Source of the DNA: Streptomyces purpureus
GTDB taxonomy: Bacteria; Actinomycetota; Actinomycetes; Streptomycetales; Streptomycetaceae
Length of the DNA: 64,000 nt
Assembly (NCBI RefSeq): GCF_014648195.1
Contig: NZ_BMQQ01000002.1
Coordinates: 172,564 to 236,563 of the forward strand
Direction of reading: 5' to 3'
Every line of letters starts with the position of its first letter. Position 1 is the stretch's first letter. Below, piece by piece: positions 57,312-64,000 of this stretch. Under the pieces are notes generated by a model that was not told where the DNA came from, did no database searches, and saw only the letters and a list, made by a program, of their open reading frames with translations. A program made the position numbers and the translations under genes.

Positions 57312-59240
57312 ATGAGTTCTTCTGAGTCCCGTCCGTCCCGGCGTTCCCTGCTCGCGTCGTCGGGGGCGGTGGCCATGGCGGCCGCGGCCGGTGTGGCCGC
57401 GGGAGGGCCCGCCGCGGCGGCAGGTCCGGCAGCCGGTCCATCGGCGGGGCACGGGCGGCGCGGGTCCGCCGCGCTGATCGTGCATCACGCGCGGGTGTTC
57501 ACGGGGCTGCCCGGCGGTCGGCCGGTGGAGGCGGTGGCCGTGGGCCGGGACGGGCGGATCCTCGCCACCGGTCGCGACGGCGAACTGCGGCGCCTGAGCG
57601 GCCGGGACACCGAGGTCGTCGACGCCCGGGGGGCGACGGTGATGAGCGGGATCCATGACGGGCATGTGCATCCGCTGGGCGCCGGGAAGCGTTCGCTACG
57701 GCCGTCGCTGGAGGGGGCCGAGACCACGGAGACGGAGCTGCTGGGGATCCTCACCGGGTTCCTGGAGGACTCCCCCGGCCAGGAGCCGGACGGCTGGCTG
57801 GTGGTGGAGGACTGGAATCCGGTGGGTCTGCTGCCGCAGGGCACCGCGCCGCATCACACCCTGCTGGACAGGCTGCCGACGCGTCGGCCGGTCGCGCTGG
57901 TCGGCGGGGACGGCCACAACATCTGGGTGAACGGCCGCGCTCTGCGGATCGCCGGAATCGACGCCTCGACGCCGGATCCGGTGGGCGGGAAGATCGTGAA
58001 GGGCGCGGACGGTCAGCCGACCGGGGTGCTCAAGGACGACGCCCAGCCGCTCGTGACACGTCACATTCCGGAGCCGGACCCGGCCGAGCTGACCGCCGCG
58101 TGCGCGCGGGCGCTGGAGCGGGCGGCCGCCTCGGGCGTGACCACGATGATGGACGCCTGGGTCGGCCGCGGTGAGCTGATGACGTATCAGGCGCTGGCCG
58201 CGAGCGGGAAGCTGCCGCAGCGGGTCGTACCGGCCATCCGGATCGAGGCGGACCAGGCGAAGGATCCGGCCGGCGCGTTGGCGTACGCGAAGGGTCTGCG
58301 GCGCGAGTTCGAGGGCGTACGGGCGCTGCGCTTCGGCATGGTGAAGGTGTTCCTGGACGGGGTGATCGAGCACCCCGCGCAGACGGCGGCGCTGCTGGAG
58401 CCCTATCTGGACGGCGCGGGACGCCCGACCGACAATCGGGGCGAACTATATGTTTCCGCCCTGGATTACGGGCGTCTGACGGCCGCGTTCAACCGGGCGG
58501 GGTGGCAGATGCACGCCCATGGGCTGGGCGACCGGGCGGTACGGACGGCGCTGGACGGATACGCGTGGGCGCGGCGCGCGACCGGTCTGCGTGACACGCG
58601 CAACGCGGTGGCGCATCTCCAGCTCGTCGACCCGGCGGATTTGGGGCGGTTCGCCCGGCTGGGAGTCGTGGCGTGTATGCAGCTGCAATGGGCGGCGCAG
58701 GACACCTGGACGATGGAGGCGCTACTGCCGTACATCGGTCCGGAGCGGCACCGCTGGATGTATCCGGCGCGGAGTCTGGAGCGGCAGGGCGCCCGGCTTT
58801 CGGGCGGGTCGGACTGGCCGGTCGACGCGCTGCAGGTGTGGAACCAGATCCGTACCGCGGTGGACCGGCGTGGCGCGCACGGTGAGGGTGAGCTCTACCG
58901 CGAGCTGGAGGGACTGGACCGAGGCTCGGCGCTGCGGATGCACACGTACGGAACGGCGTGGCAGCTGCGGATGGACCGGCTCACCGGGACGGTGCGGGAG
59001 GGCCGGGCTGCGGACCTGGTCGTGCTGGACCGCGATGTGACGCGCTGTCCGGTCGAGGACATCAGCGACACGCGGGTGGAGCTGACTCTGGTGGACGGGC
59101 GGGTGGTGCACGACGCGCGCTCGGAGTCCGGCCGGGCCGCGGCGGCGGGGCTTGCCCGGGCGGCCCAGGGCCCGCGTCCGGCGTCGTACGAGGCGGTGCA
59201 CGGGGACCGCCACCGGGCGTGCGGCTGCGGCGGGCACTGA
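57312..59240 (+). CDS. Tat-exported YtcJ-type amidohydrolase
   Basis: A 642-residue metal-dependent hydrolase with a twin-arginine signal (RPSRRSLLASSGA). The amidohydrolase_3 domain has GIHDGHVHPLG (two metal His), MVKVFLDGVIEHPA (Lys bridge region), MHAHGLGDRAV (metal His), and GGSDWPVDALQVW (Asp). Family members act on amide or formyl groups of small molecules; the substrate is unknown. A divergent LacI regulator hints at induction. The last codons run into a minisatellite. Confidence 0.87.
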   Translation: MSSSESRPSRRSLLASSGAVAMAAAAGVAAGGPAAAAGPAAGPSAGHGRRGSAALIVHHARVFTGLPGGRPVEAVAVGRDGRILATGRDGELRRLSGRDTEVVDARGATVMSGIHDGHVHPLGAGKRSLRPSLEGAETTETELLGILTGFLEDSPGQEPDGWLVVEDWNPVGLLPQGTAPHHTLLDRLPTRRPVALVGGDGHNIWVNGRALRIAGIDASTPDPVGGKIVKGADGQPTGVLKDDAQPLVTRHIPEPDPAELTAACARALERAAASGVTTMMDAWVGRGELMTYQALAASGKLPQRVVPAIRIEADQAKDPAGALAYAKGLRREFEGVRALRFGMVKVFLDGVIEHPAQTAALLEPYLDGAGRPTDNRGELYVSALDYGRLTAAFNRAGWQMHAHGLGDRAVRTALDGYAWARRATGLRDTRNAVAHLQLVDPADLGRFARLGVVACMQLQWAAQDTWTMEALLPYIGPERHRWMYPARSLERQGARLSGGSDWPVDALQVWNQIRTAVDRRGAHGEGELYRELEGLDRGSALRMHTYGTAWQLRMDRLTGTVREGRAADLVVLDRDVTRCPVEDISDTRVELTLVDGRVVHDARSESGRAAAAGLARAAQGPRPASYEAVHGDRHRACGCGGH

Positions 59241-59512
59241 CACGGCGCCGGGTGCGGCGGGTGCTGACACCGCGCAGGGTGCGGCGGGTGCGGCGGGTGC
59301 TGACACCGCACAGGGTGCGGCGGGTGCTGACATGGCACGGTGCGCGCGCGGCGCGTTGACGTGGCACGGGGTGCGGCAGACACTGACACGTCACCGGGCG
59401 CGGCAGGCACTGACGCGTCACGGGGTGCGGCGGGCGGTGACATGGCACGGTGCGCGCGCGGCGCGTTGACGTGGCACGGGGTGCGGCGTGACATGCGACA
59501 CGCCGCACGGTC
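59229..59512. repeat. 27-bp degenerate minisatellite
   Basis: About ten diverged copies of a unit near RGGYRCTGACAYSGCRCRGGGTGCGG run head to tail. They begin at the amidohydrolase stop codon and fill the gap before the VOC gene. A 50-bp stretch (59328-59377) recurs exactly at 59448-59497, 120 bp away, so a block of about four units was duplicated. Open frames on both strands encode only simple Ala/Pro/Arg repeats without ribosome sites, so I call no gene here. Confidence 0.88.
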
Positions 59513-59578
59513 CGCGGCCCAACCCCCGACGGCGGCGCAGCGATTGCCACCGCCGTGGGGGCGGCCGAGGATCGGCGC

Positions 59579-59935
59579 ATGTTCAGTGGTTCACATGTGA
59601 TCCTCTACACACCCGACGCGGAGGCCGACCGGGCGTTCCTCAGGGACGTGCTCGGCTTCGGCCATGTGGACGCGGGGCAGGGCTGGCTCATCTTCAAGCT
59701 GCCGCCGGCCGAGGTCGCGGTGCACCCCAGCTCCGGTGAGCCGAAGCACGAGTTCTATCTGATGTGCGAGGACATCGCGGCTGTGCTGGCGAAGCTGGCC
59801 GAGCGCGGGACGGAGATCTCACGGCCGGTCAGCGACCAGGGCTGGGGGCTGCTGGCGTCGATCCGGCTGCCGAGCGGTGCCGAACTGTCCCTGTATGAAC
59901 CCCGTCACCCCACTGCGCACGGTCTGCCCCACTGA
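59579..59935 (+). CDS. VOC (glyoxalase-fold) family protein
   Basis: A 118-residue protein with paired beta-alpha-beta-beta-beta units: SHVILYTPDAEADRAFLRDVLG at the N-terminus, split by a turn, and HEFYLMCEDIAAVLAKLAERG at the centre. Possible metal ligands are His in SHVIL and Glu in SGAELSLYEP. The superfamily covers glyoxalases, dioxygenases and antibiotic-binding proteins; nothing narrows it down here. The ATG is chosen; a GTG eight codons upstream is possible. Confidence 0.8.
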   Translation: MFSGSHVILYTPDAEADRAFLRDVLGFGHVDAGQGWLIFKLPPAEVAVHPSSGEPKHEFYLMCEDIAAVLAKLAERGTEISRPVSDQGWGLLASIRLPSGAELSLYEPRHPTAHGLPH

Positions 59936-59958
59936 TGGGCCAGCCCAACGCGATCACC

Positions 59959-59974
59959 ATCTCATATCTGAGAT
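59959..59974 (+). promoter_or_regulatory. Inverted repeat ahead of the HTH-MurA gene
   Basis: ATCTCA-TATC-TGAGAT ends 11 bp before the ATG, within the promoter or leader, with no clear ribosome site. It is well placed as an operator for the gene's own N-terminal helix-turn-helix. Its half-sites and spacing (ATCTC-N6-GAGAT) equal those of the acnA palindrome. Confidence 0.55.
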
Positions 59975-59985
59975 AGCCTGCGGCC

Positions 59986-61515
59986 ATGGCAGACGACTAC
60001 CTCGTACGCATCGGCAAGCTCATCCGTGACGCCCGGCAACACCGGGGCTGGACACAGACGCAGCTCGCCGAGGCACTGGCCACCAGCCAGAGCGCCGTGA
60101 ACCGCATCGAGCGCGGCAACCAGAACATCAGTCTTGAGATGATCGCCCGCATCGGCGAGGCGCTCGACAGCGAGATCGTGTCACTGGGTTACGCAGGACC
60201 CATGCACCTGCGCGTGGTCGGCGGACGCCGACTCTCCGGTTCCATCGACGTCAAGACCAGTAAGAACGCCTGCGTGGCGCTGCTGTGCGCAACGCTGCTC
60301 AACAAGGGCCGTACGGTCCTGCGCCGCGTCGCCCGGATCGAGGAGGTCTTCCGGCTCCTGGAGGTCCTCAACTCCATCGGCGTACGCACCCGTTGGATCA
60401 ACGACGGCGTGGACCTCGAGATCGTGCCGCCGGCCCAGCTCGACATGGAGGCGATCGACGCCGAGGCGGCGCGTCGTACCCGTTCCATCATCATGTTCCT
60501 CGGGCCCCTGCTGCACCGGCTCGACCACTTCAAGCTGCCGTACGCCGGCGGCTGCGACCTCGGCACGCGGACGATCGAGCCGCACATGATCGCGCTGCGC
60601 CGGTTCGGCCTGGACATCACGGCCACCGAGGGCCTCTACCACGCCCAGGTGGAGGCGTCGGTCACACCGACCCGGCCGATCGTGCTGACCGAGCGCGGCG
60701 ACACCGTGACCGAGAACGCGCTGCTCGCCGCGGCGCGCCACGACGGCGTCACCGTCATCCGTAACGCCTCCTCCAACTACATGGTCCAGGACCTGTGCTT
60801 CTTCCTGGAGGCGCTGGGCGTACGGGTGGACGGCATCGGCACGACGACGCTGACCGTGCACGGCGTACCGCACATCGACGTGGACGTCGACTACTCCCCC
60901 TCCGAGGACCCGGTCGAGGCGATGAGCCTGCTGGCGGCCGCGGTGGTCACGGAGTCGAAGCTGACGATCCGCCGGGTCCCGATCGAGTTCCTGGAGATCG
61001 AGCTCGCGGTCCTGGAGGAGATGGGCCTGGACCACGACCGCTCGGCCGAGTACTCCGCGGACAACGGCCGGACCCGGCTGGTCGACCTCACGGTCCGCCC
61101 CTCCAAGCTGGAGGCGCCGATCGACAAGATCCACCCGATGCCGTTCCCCGGCCTGAACATCGACAACGTCCCCTTCTTCGCCGCGATCGCCGCGGCGGCG
61201 CAGGGCCAGACGCTGATCCACGACTGGGTCTACGACAACCGCGCCATCTACCTCACCGACCTCAACCGCCTCGGCGGCCGCCTCCAGCTCCTCGACCCCC
61301 ACCGCGTCCTGGTCGAGGGCCCGACCCGCTGGCGCGCCGCGGAGATGATGTGCCCTCCGGCCCTGCGCCCGGCGGTGGTGGTCCTCCTCGCGATGATGGC
61401 GGCGGAGGGCACGTCGGTGCTGCGCAACGTCTACGTCATCAACCGCGGCTACGAGGACCTGGCGGAGCGCCTGAACTCGGTGGGCGCGCAGATCGAGATC
61501 TTCCGGGACATTTAA
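59986..61515 (+). CDS. murA2: XRE helix-turn-helix fused to MurA-type enolpyruvyl transferase
   Basis: A 509-residue fusion. Residues 7-64 form an XRE/Cro-type helix-turn-helix (LIRDARQHRGWTQTQLAEAL, then SQSAVNRIERGNQNIS). Residues 73-509 form an EPSP/MurA-type transferase with Lys93-Asn94 (TSKNA) and Cys190 in YAGGCDLGTR, the site of the PEP-binding Cys blocked by fosfomycin. MurA makes UDP-GlcNAc-enolpyruvate for peptidoglycan. S. coelicolor SCO5998 is, as I recall, the matching second MurA. The fusion suggests a bifunctional enzyme-regulator. An inverted repeat precedes the ATG; no ribosome site is obvious, so it may be leaderless. Confidence 0.87.
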   Translation: MADDYLVRIGKLIRDARQHRGWTQTQLAEALATSQSAVNRIERGNQNISLEMIARIGEALDSEIVSLGYAGPMHLRVVGGRRLSGSIDVKTSKNACVALLCATLLNKGRTVLRRVARIEEVFRLLEVLNSIGVRTRWINDGVDLEIVPPAQLDMEAIDAEAARRTRSIIMFLGPLLHRLDHFKLPYAGGCDLGTRTIEPHMIALRRFGLDITATEGLYHAQVEASVTPTRPIVLTERGDTVTENALLAAARHDGVTVIRNASSNYMVQDLCFFLEALGVRVDGIGTTTLTVHGVPHIDVDVDYSPSEDPVEAMSLLAAAVVTESKLTIRRVPIEFLEIELAVLEEMGLDHDRSAEYSADNGRTRLVDLTVRPSKLEAPIDKIHPMPFPGLNIDNVPFFAAIAAAAQGQTLIHDWVYDNRAIYLTDLNRLGGRLQLLDPHRVLVEGPTRWRAAEMMCPPALRPAVVVLLAMMAAEGTSVLRNVYVINRGYEDLAERLNSVGAQIEIFRDI

Positions 61516-61530
61516 GCGCAGACCGCCCGA

Positions 61531-61598
61531 ACTCGGGAACGACGAAGCCCCCGCCGCGGAGCGATCCGAGCGAGCGGGGGCTTCGTCGTCTCCCGAGT
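61531..61598 (+). terminator. Long terminator hairpin after murA2
   Basis: ACTCGGGA plus ACGACGAAGCCCCCGC pair with GCGGGGGCTTCGTCGT plus TCCCGAGT around a 19-base loop, with one bulged base. It starts 15 bp after the stop. Confidence 0.88.
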
Positions 61599-61732
61599 CA
61601 GCCCCCTGCCTGGAGCGTGCGGGGGCCTCCCGCGGGGAGAGCCGGACCGGTCAATTCACGTATTAAGCAGTAGAAGTGTGAACTTTCTCTGTATGTTGAG
61701 CGCCGCTCGCTTCACTGCTCAGGGAGCTCCCT

Positions 61733-62755
61733 ATGACGCAACCACCACCCGGCTATCGCCACCCCCAGCCGTCCCCGCCGCAGTACCCGTACGTTCCGGT
61801 CCCCGTCCGGCGCTGGTGGCAGCATCCGGCGCTCGTCATCACGGCCCTGGTCGTCCTTCCGCCCGGCGGCATCGCGCTTGCGTGGCTTAGCCACTGGAGT
61901 CGGACGAAGAAGATCATCGCTACGGTCCTCGCCGGTCTGTGGTTCTTCACGCCCTTCCTCGGCGACCCGCCGAAGGAGCAGAAGGACGATGCCAAGCCGA
62001 AGGCCGCGGTGACGGCCGCCGCCACCACCGCACCCAGCCCGTCCGTGAGTCCGTCACCCGGCGGACCGGCCAGCTTCGTGGGTCAGAACCTCAAGAAGGC
62101 CAAGGGGGCCGCGTACGACGCCGGGTACAACGCCATCTCGCACGATGCTTCGGACGGCGACGTCGGGCAGTGGGACGACGACAACTGGAAGGTGTGCTTC
62201 CAGACGCCGGCGGCCAAGAAGGTCGGCACGATGCCCACGCTCGACTTCGGTGTCGTCCGCAACGAGTGGCCGTGTCCCGCGAAGGACGGCGAGCCCATCC
62301 CGTACCCGAAGATGCCGAAGGTCGTCGGGCAGAGCTTCGAGAAGGCGTCCGAGCAGCTCAAGCCTCTCGCTTTCCAGGCGATCGAGGCGGAGAGCGCCTA
62401 CACCGACGTCACCGTACCCGCCACCGTGGACGACTGGACGGTCTGCTTCCAGGAGCCGAAGGCGGGCGAAGAGGTCGAGTACCCGAAGACCACCACGGCG
62501 CACCTCAAGGTCACCGCACCCGGCACCGCCTGCCCGAGGAGCGAGCACACCGAGCTGCACCCCGATCCGACGCCGCCCAGCACGGGCGGTGACGACTCGG
62601 ACGACTCCAGCTCCTCGTCGTCCGGCGGCGGCAGCGCCTACTACGAGAACTGCGACGCCGTCAGGGCCGCCGACGCGGCCCCCATCCGCCGCGGCGAGCC
62701 CGGCTACCGGCCTGGCCTCGACCGGGACGGAGACGGTATCGCCTGCGACAGGTGA
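61733..62755 (+). CDS. Membrane protein with PASTA-like repeats and Excalibur domain
   Basis: A 340-residue protein. A Pro/Tyr-rich cytoplasmic start (1-27) precedes two hydrophobic segments (about 30-50 and 60-78) and a Ser/Thr/Pro linker. Two PASTA-like units follow (FVGQNLKKAKGAAYDAGYNA and VVGQSFEKASEQLKPLAFQA), each with DDxW-VCFQ-P. The C-terminus is an Excalibur domain (YYENCDAVRAA and DRDGDGIACDR), a calcium-binding loop with two Cys. Surface calcium binding is the likely trait; the function is unknown. The ATG follows AGGGAG. The 60 bp before it are AT-rich. Confidence 0.82.
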   Translation: MTQPPPGYRHPQPSPPQYPYVPVPVRRWWQHPALVITALVVLPPGGIALAWLSHWSRTKKIIATVLAGLWFFTPFLGDPPKEQKDDAKPKAAVTAAATTAPSPSVSPSPGGPASFVGQNLKKAKGAAYDAGYNAISHDASDGDVGQWDDDNWKVCFQTPAAKKVGTMPTLDFGVVRNEWPCPAKDGEPIPYPKMPKVVGQSFEKASEQLKPLAFQAIEAESAYTDVTVPATVDDWTVCFQEPKAGEEVEYPKTTTAHLKVTAPGTACPRSEHTELHPDPTPPSTGGDDSDDSSSSSSGGGSAYYENCDAVRAADAAPIRRGEPGYRPGLDRDGDGIACDR

Positions 62756-62771
62756 CGACGGGCCCCGCCCA

Positions 62772-62808
62772 GCCCCCGCCTCCGGCGACAACCGGATCAG
62801 GCGGGGGC
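62772..62808. terminator. Bidirectional terminator, Excalibur gene / MFS gene
   Basis: A 10-bp stem GCCCCCGCCT / AGGCGGGGGC with a 17-base loop holding an inner CCGG/CCGG pair, between two convergent genes. Confidence 0.85.
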
Positions 62809-62829
62809 CCTGCTGCGTCATGGAGCAGG

Positions 62830-64000
62830 TCAGGGGACCGGGCCCGCGCCGCCCTTGAGGCGTTCGATGTCGGAGGGGCGGACCTTGATGGCGGTGAGGG
62901 AGACGATCAGGGCGACGACCGCGAAGGCCGCGGCGACGATGAAGCCGGCCGAGACGCCCGAGGCGAGAACCTCGTCGCCCCAGGGTGGCGGCAGTTGGCC
63001 GGTCTTCGCGAACAGGGCCTTCTCCAAGGGGGACGCCTGAGCGAGGAAGGAGGGGAGCTGGTCCTCCGCCTCGTTGCGGCTGACCGTGCCGAAGACCGTG
63101 ACCAGGATCGACAGGCCCAGCGAACCGCCCACCTGCTGGGTCGTGTTGAGCAGGCCGGACGCCGCGCCCGCCTCGTGCGGCGCGACGTTGGAGAGGGCCA
63201 TCAGGGTCAGCGAGACGAACATCAGGCCCATGCCCGTGCTGAACACCATCATCGGGCCGAGGATGGAGCCCGCGTACGTGGAGTGGACATCGGTCAGTGT
63301 CAGCCATGACAGTCCGGCCGCGAGGCACAGCGAGCCCAGCACCATGAAGGGTTTGGGCCCGAACCTGGGCAACAGCTGCGAGGTGACGCCGGCCGCCACC
63401 GCGACGACCGCGCTCACCGGCAGGAACGCCAGTCCGGCCTCCAGTGGGCTGAAGCCGAGGACCTGTTGGACGAACAGGGTCAGGAAGAAGAACATGCCGA
63501 AGATCGCCGCGGCCAGGCAGAGCATGATCCCGTAGGTGCCCGCCCGGTTCCGGTCGGCGAACATGTGCAGGGGTGTGATGGGCTGCCGCGACCTGCGCTC
63601 GATCAGGACGAACGTGACCAGCAGGACCACCGCGACACCGAACGAGGAGAGGGTCAGCGCGTTCCGCCAGCCCTCCTGTGCGGCGCGGATGAAGCCGTAC
63701 ACCAGCGCCACCATGCCCAGCGTGGACGTCAGCGCGCCCAGGAGGTCGAAGTGGCCGGGATGCCGTTCGGACTCCCGTACGTGGCGCGGCGTGAGGAAGG
63801 CGATCAGCAGCGCGATCGGCACGTTCACGAAGAAGATCCAGCGCCAGTCGAGCCATTCGACGAGGACGCCGCCGGCCAGCAGGCCGATCGCGCCGCCGCC
63901 GGCGGAGACGCCCGCGAACACGCCGAAGGCGCGGTTGCGTTCCGGTCCCTCCTCGAAGTTCGTGGTGACCAGGGAGAGCGCCGTCGGGGAGGCGATCGCT
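62830..64000 (-). CDS. DHA2-family MFS drug exporter (5' end outside window)
   Basis: The C-terminal 389 residues of a 14-helix exporter of the EmrB/QacA kind. Reading to the right edge gives ASPTALSLVTTNF and EEGPERNRAFGVFAGV, which is the region after helix 4 in this family, including motif C-like GGGAIGLLAGGVLVE. The start lies beyond base 64000. Family members expel drugs or metabolites using the proton gradient. The gene is convergent with the Excalibur-domain gene. Confidence 0.88.
   Translation of the reverse strand, partial: AIASPTALSLVTTNFEEGPERNRAFGVFAGVSAGGGAIGLLAGGVLVEWLDWRWIFFVNVPIALLIAFLTPRHVRESERHPGHFDLLGALTSTLGMVALVYGFIRAAQEGWRNALTLSSFGVAVVLLVTFVLIERRSRQPITPLHMFADRNRAGTYGIMLCLAAAIFGMFFFLTLFVQQVLGFSPLEAGLAFLPVSAVVAVAAGVTSQLLPRFGPKPFMVLGSLCLAAGLSWLTLTDVHSTYAGSILGPMMVFSTGMGLMFVSLTLMALSNVAPHEAGAASGLLNTTQQVGGSLGLSILVTVFGTVSRNEAEDQLPSFLAQASPLEKALFAKTGQLPPPWGDEVLASGVSAGFIVAAAFAVVALIVSLTAIKVRPSDIERLKGGAGPVP

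Noticed and set aside
59241..59512. CRISPR array
   Set aside because: Units touch each other with no unique spacers, are degenerate, and no cas genes are near; it is a minisatellite.
59062..59580. Open frames on both strands through the minisatellite as repeat proteins
   Set aside because: They lack ribosome sites and encode Ala/Pro/Arg repeats in several frames equally, as expected from repeat DNA.

Overview
The window reads as Streptomyces chromosome. GC is very high, GTG and TTG starts are common, neighbouring genes often overlap as ATGA or GTGA, and the families are typical: DUF3000, DUF4349, DUF4142, TIGR04222 proteins, HemQ, NgcEFG and Rok7B7. The gene order resembles what I remember of the S. 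coelicolor SCO5998 to SCO6050 region; this is recollection, not a search. I see no tRNA, rRNA, CRISPR array, insertion sequence or prophage. Apart from the last gene, which runs off the right edge, the genes look intact.

Layout. 1-5.2 kb: a PPK2 kinase, a lipoprotein deacetylase, a minus-strand operon (AIM24 protein, ABC ATPase, permease, zinc-ribbon protein) with chained stop/start overlaps, and a Pth2-like protein. 5.2-9.4 kb: a DUF4142 protein, then a DUF692 iron-oxidase-like enzyme next to two TIGR04222 membrane proteins, the first ending in a Cys/Ser/Gly repeat tail; this is the best candidate here for an undescribed modification system. 9.4-20.3 kb: a secreted tripeptidyl-aminopeptidase-like hydrolase, late heme genes of the coproporphyrin route (hemQ, hemY, hemE), a DUF4349 lipoprotein, a CoA-disulfide-reductase-like enzyme, DUF3000, an atypical response regulator and an RNase D-like protein. 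An exact head-to-tail duplication of about 136 bp lies between the reductase and hemE. 20.4-23.8 kb: fadA and fadB.

23.9-35.9 kb: a wall teichoic acid type locus with a Tat-exported TagC-like protein, a glycerophosphotransferase, a CDP-ribitol synthase-like fusion, an SGNH-like protein, an Ig-like protein, a glycosyltransferase, an LCP ligase and two paralogous propeller-like proteins. Several of the enzymes carry altered catalytic motifs. 35.9-40 kb: a NYN protein, an APC permease and dxs.

40-53 kb: a sugar-uptake block with the xylose importer xylFGH, the ROK regulator rok7B7, the GlcNAc/chitobiose importer ngcEFG and a divergent secreted GH92 mannosidase. The ngcE-GH92 interval holds a DasR-box-like site and a LacI-type palindrome, which suggests a fungal-wall or chitin harvesting unit. 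53-64 kb: aconitase acnA behind iron-box-like and ATCTC-N6-GAGAT sites, a LacI regulator with a divergent Tat-exported amidohydrolase, a 27-bp minisatellite, a VOC protein, a MurA with an N-terminal XRE helix-turn-helix whose upstream repeat has the same half-sites as the acnA palindrome, an Excalibur-domain membrane protein, and a truncated DHA2-family drug exporter.
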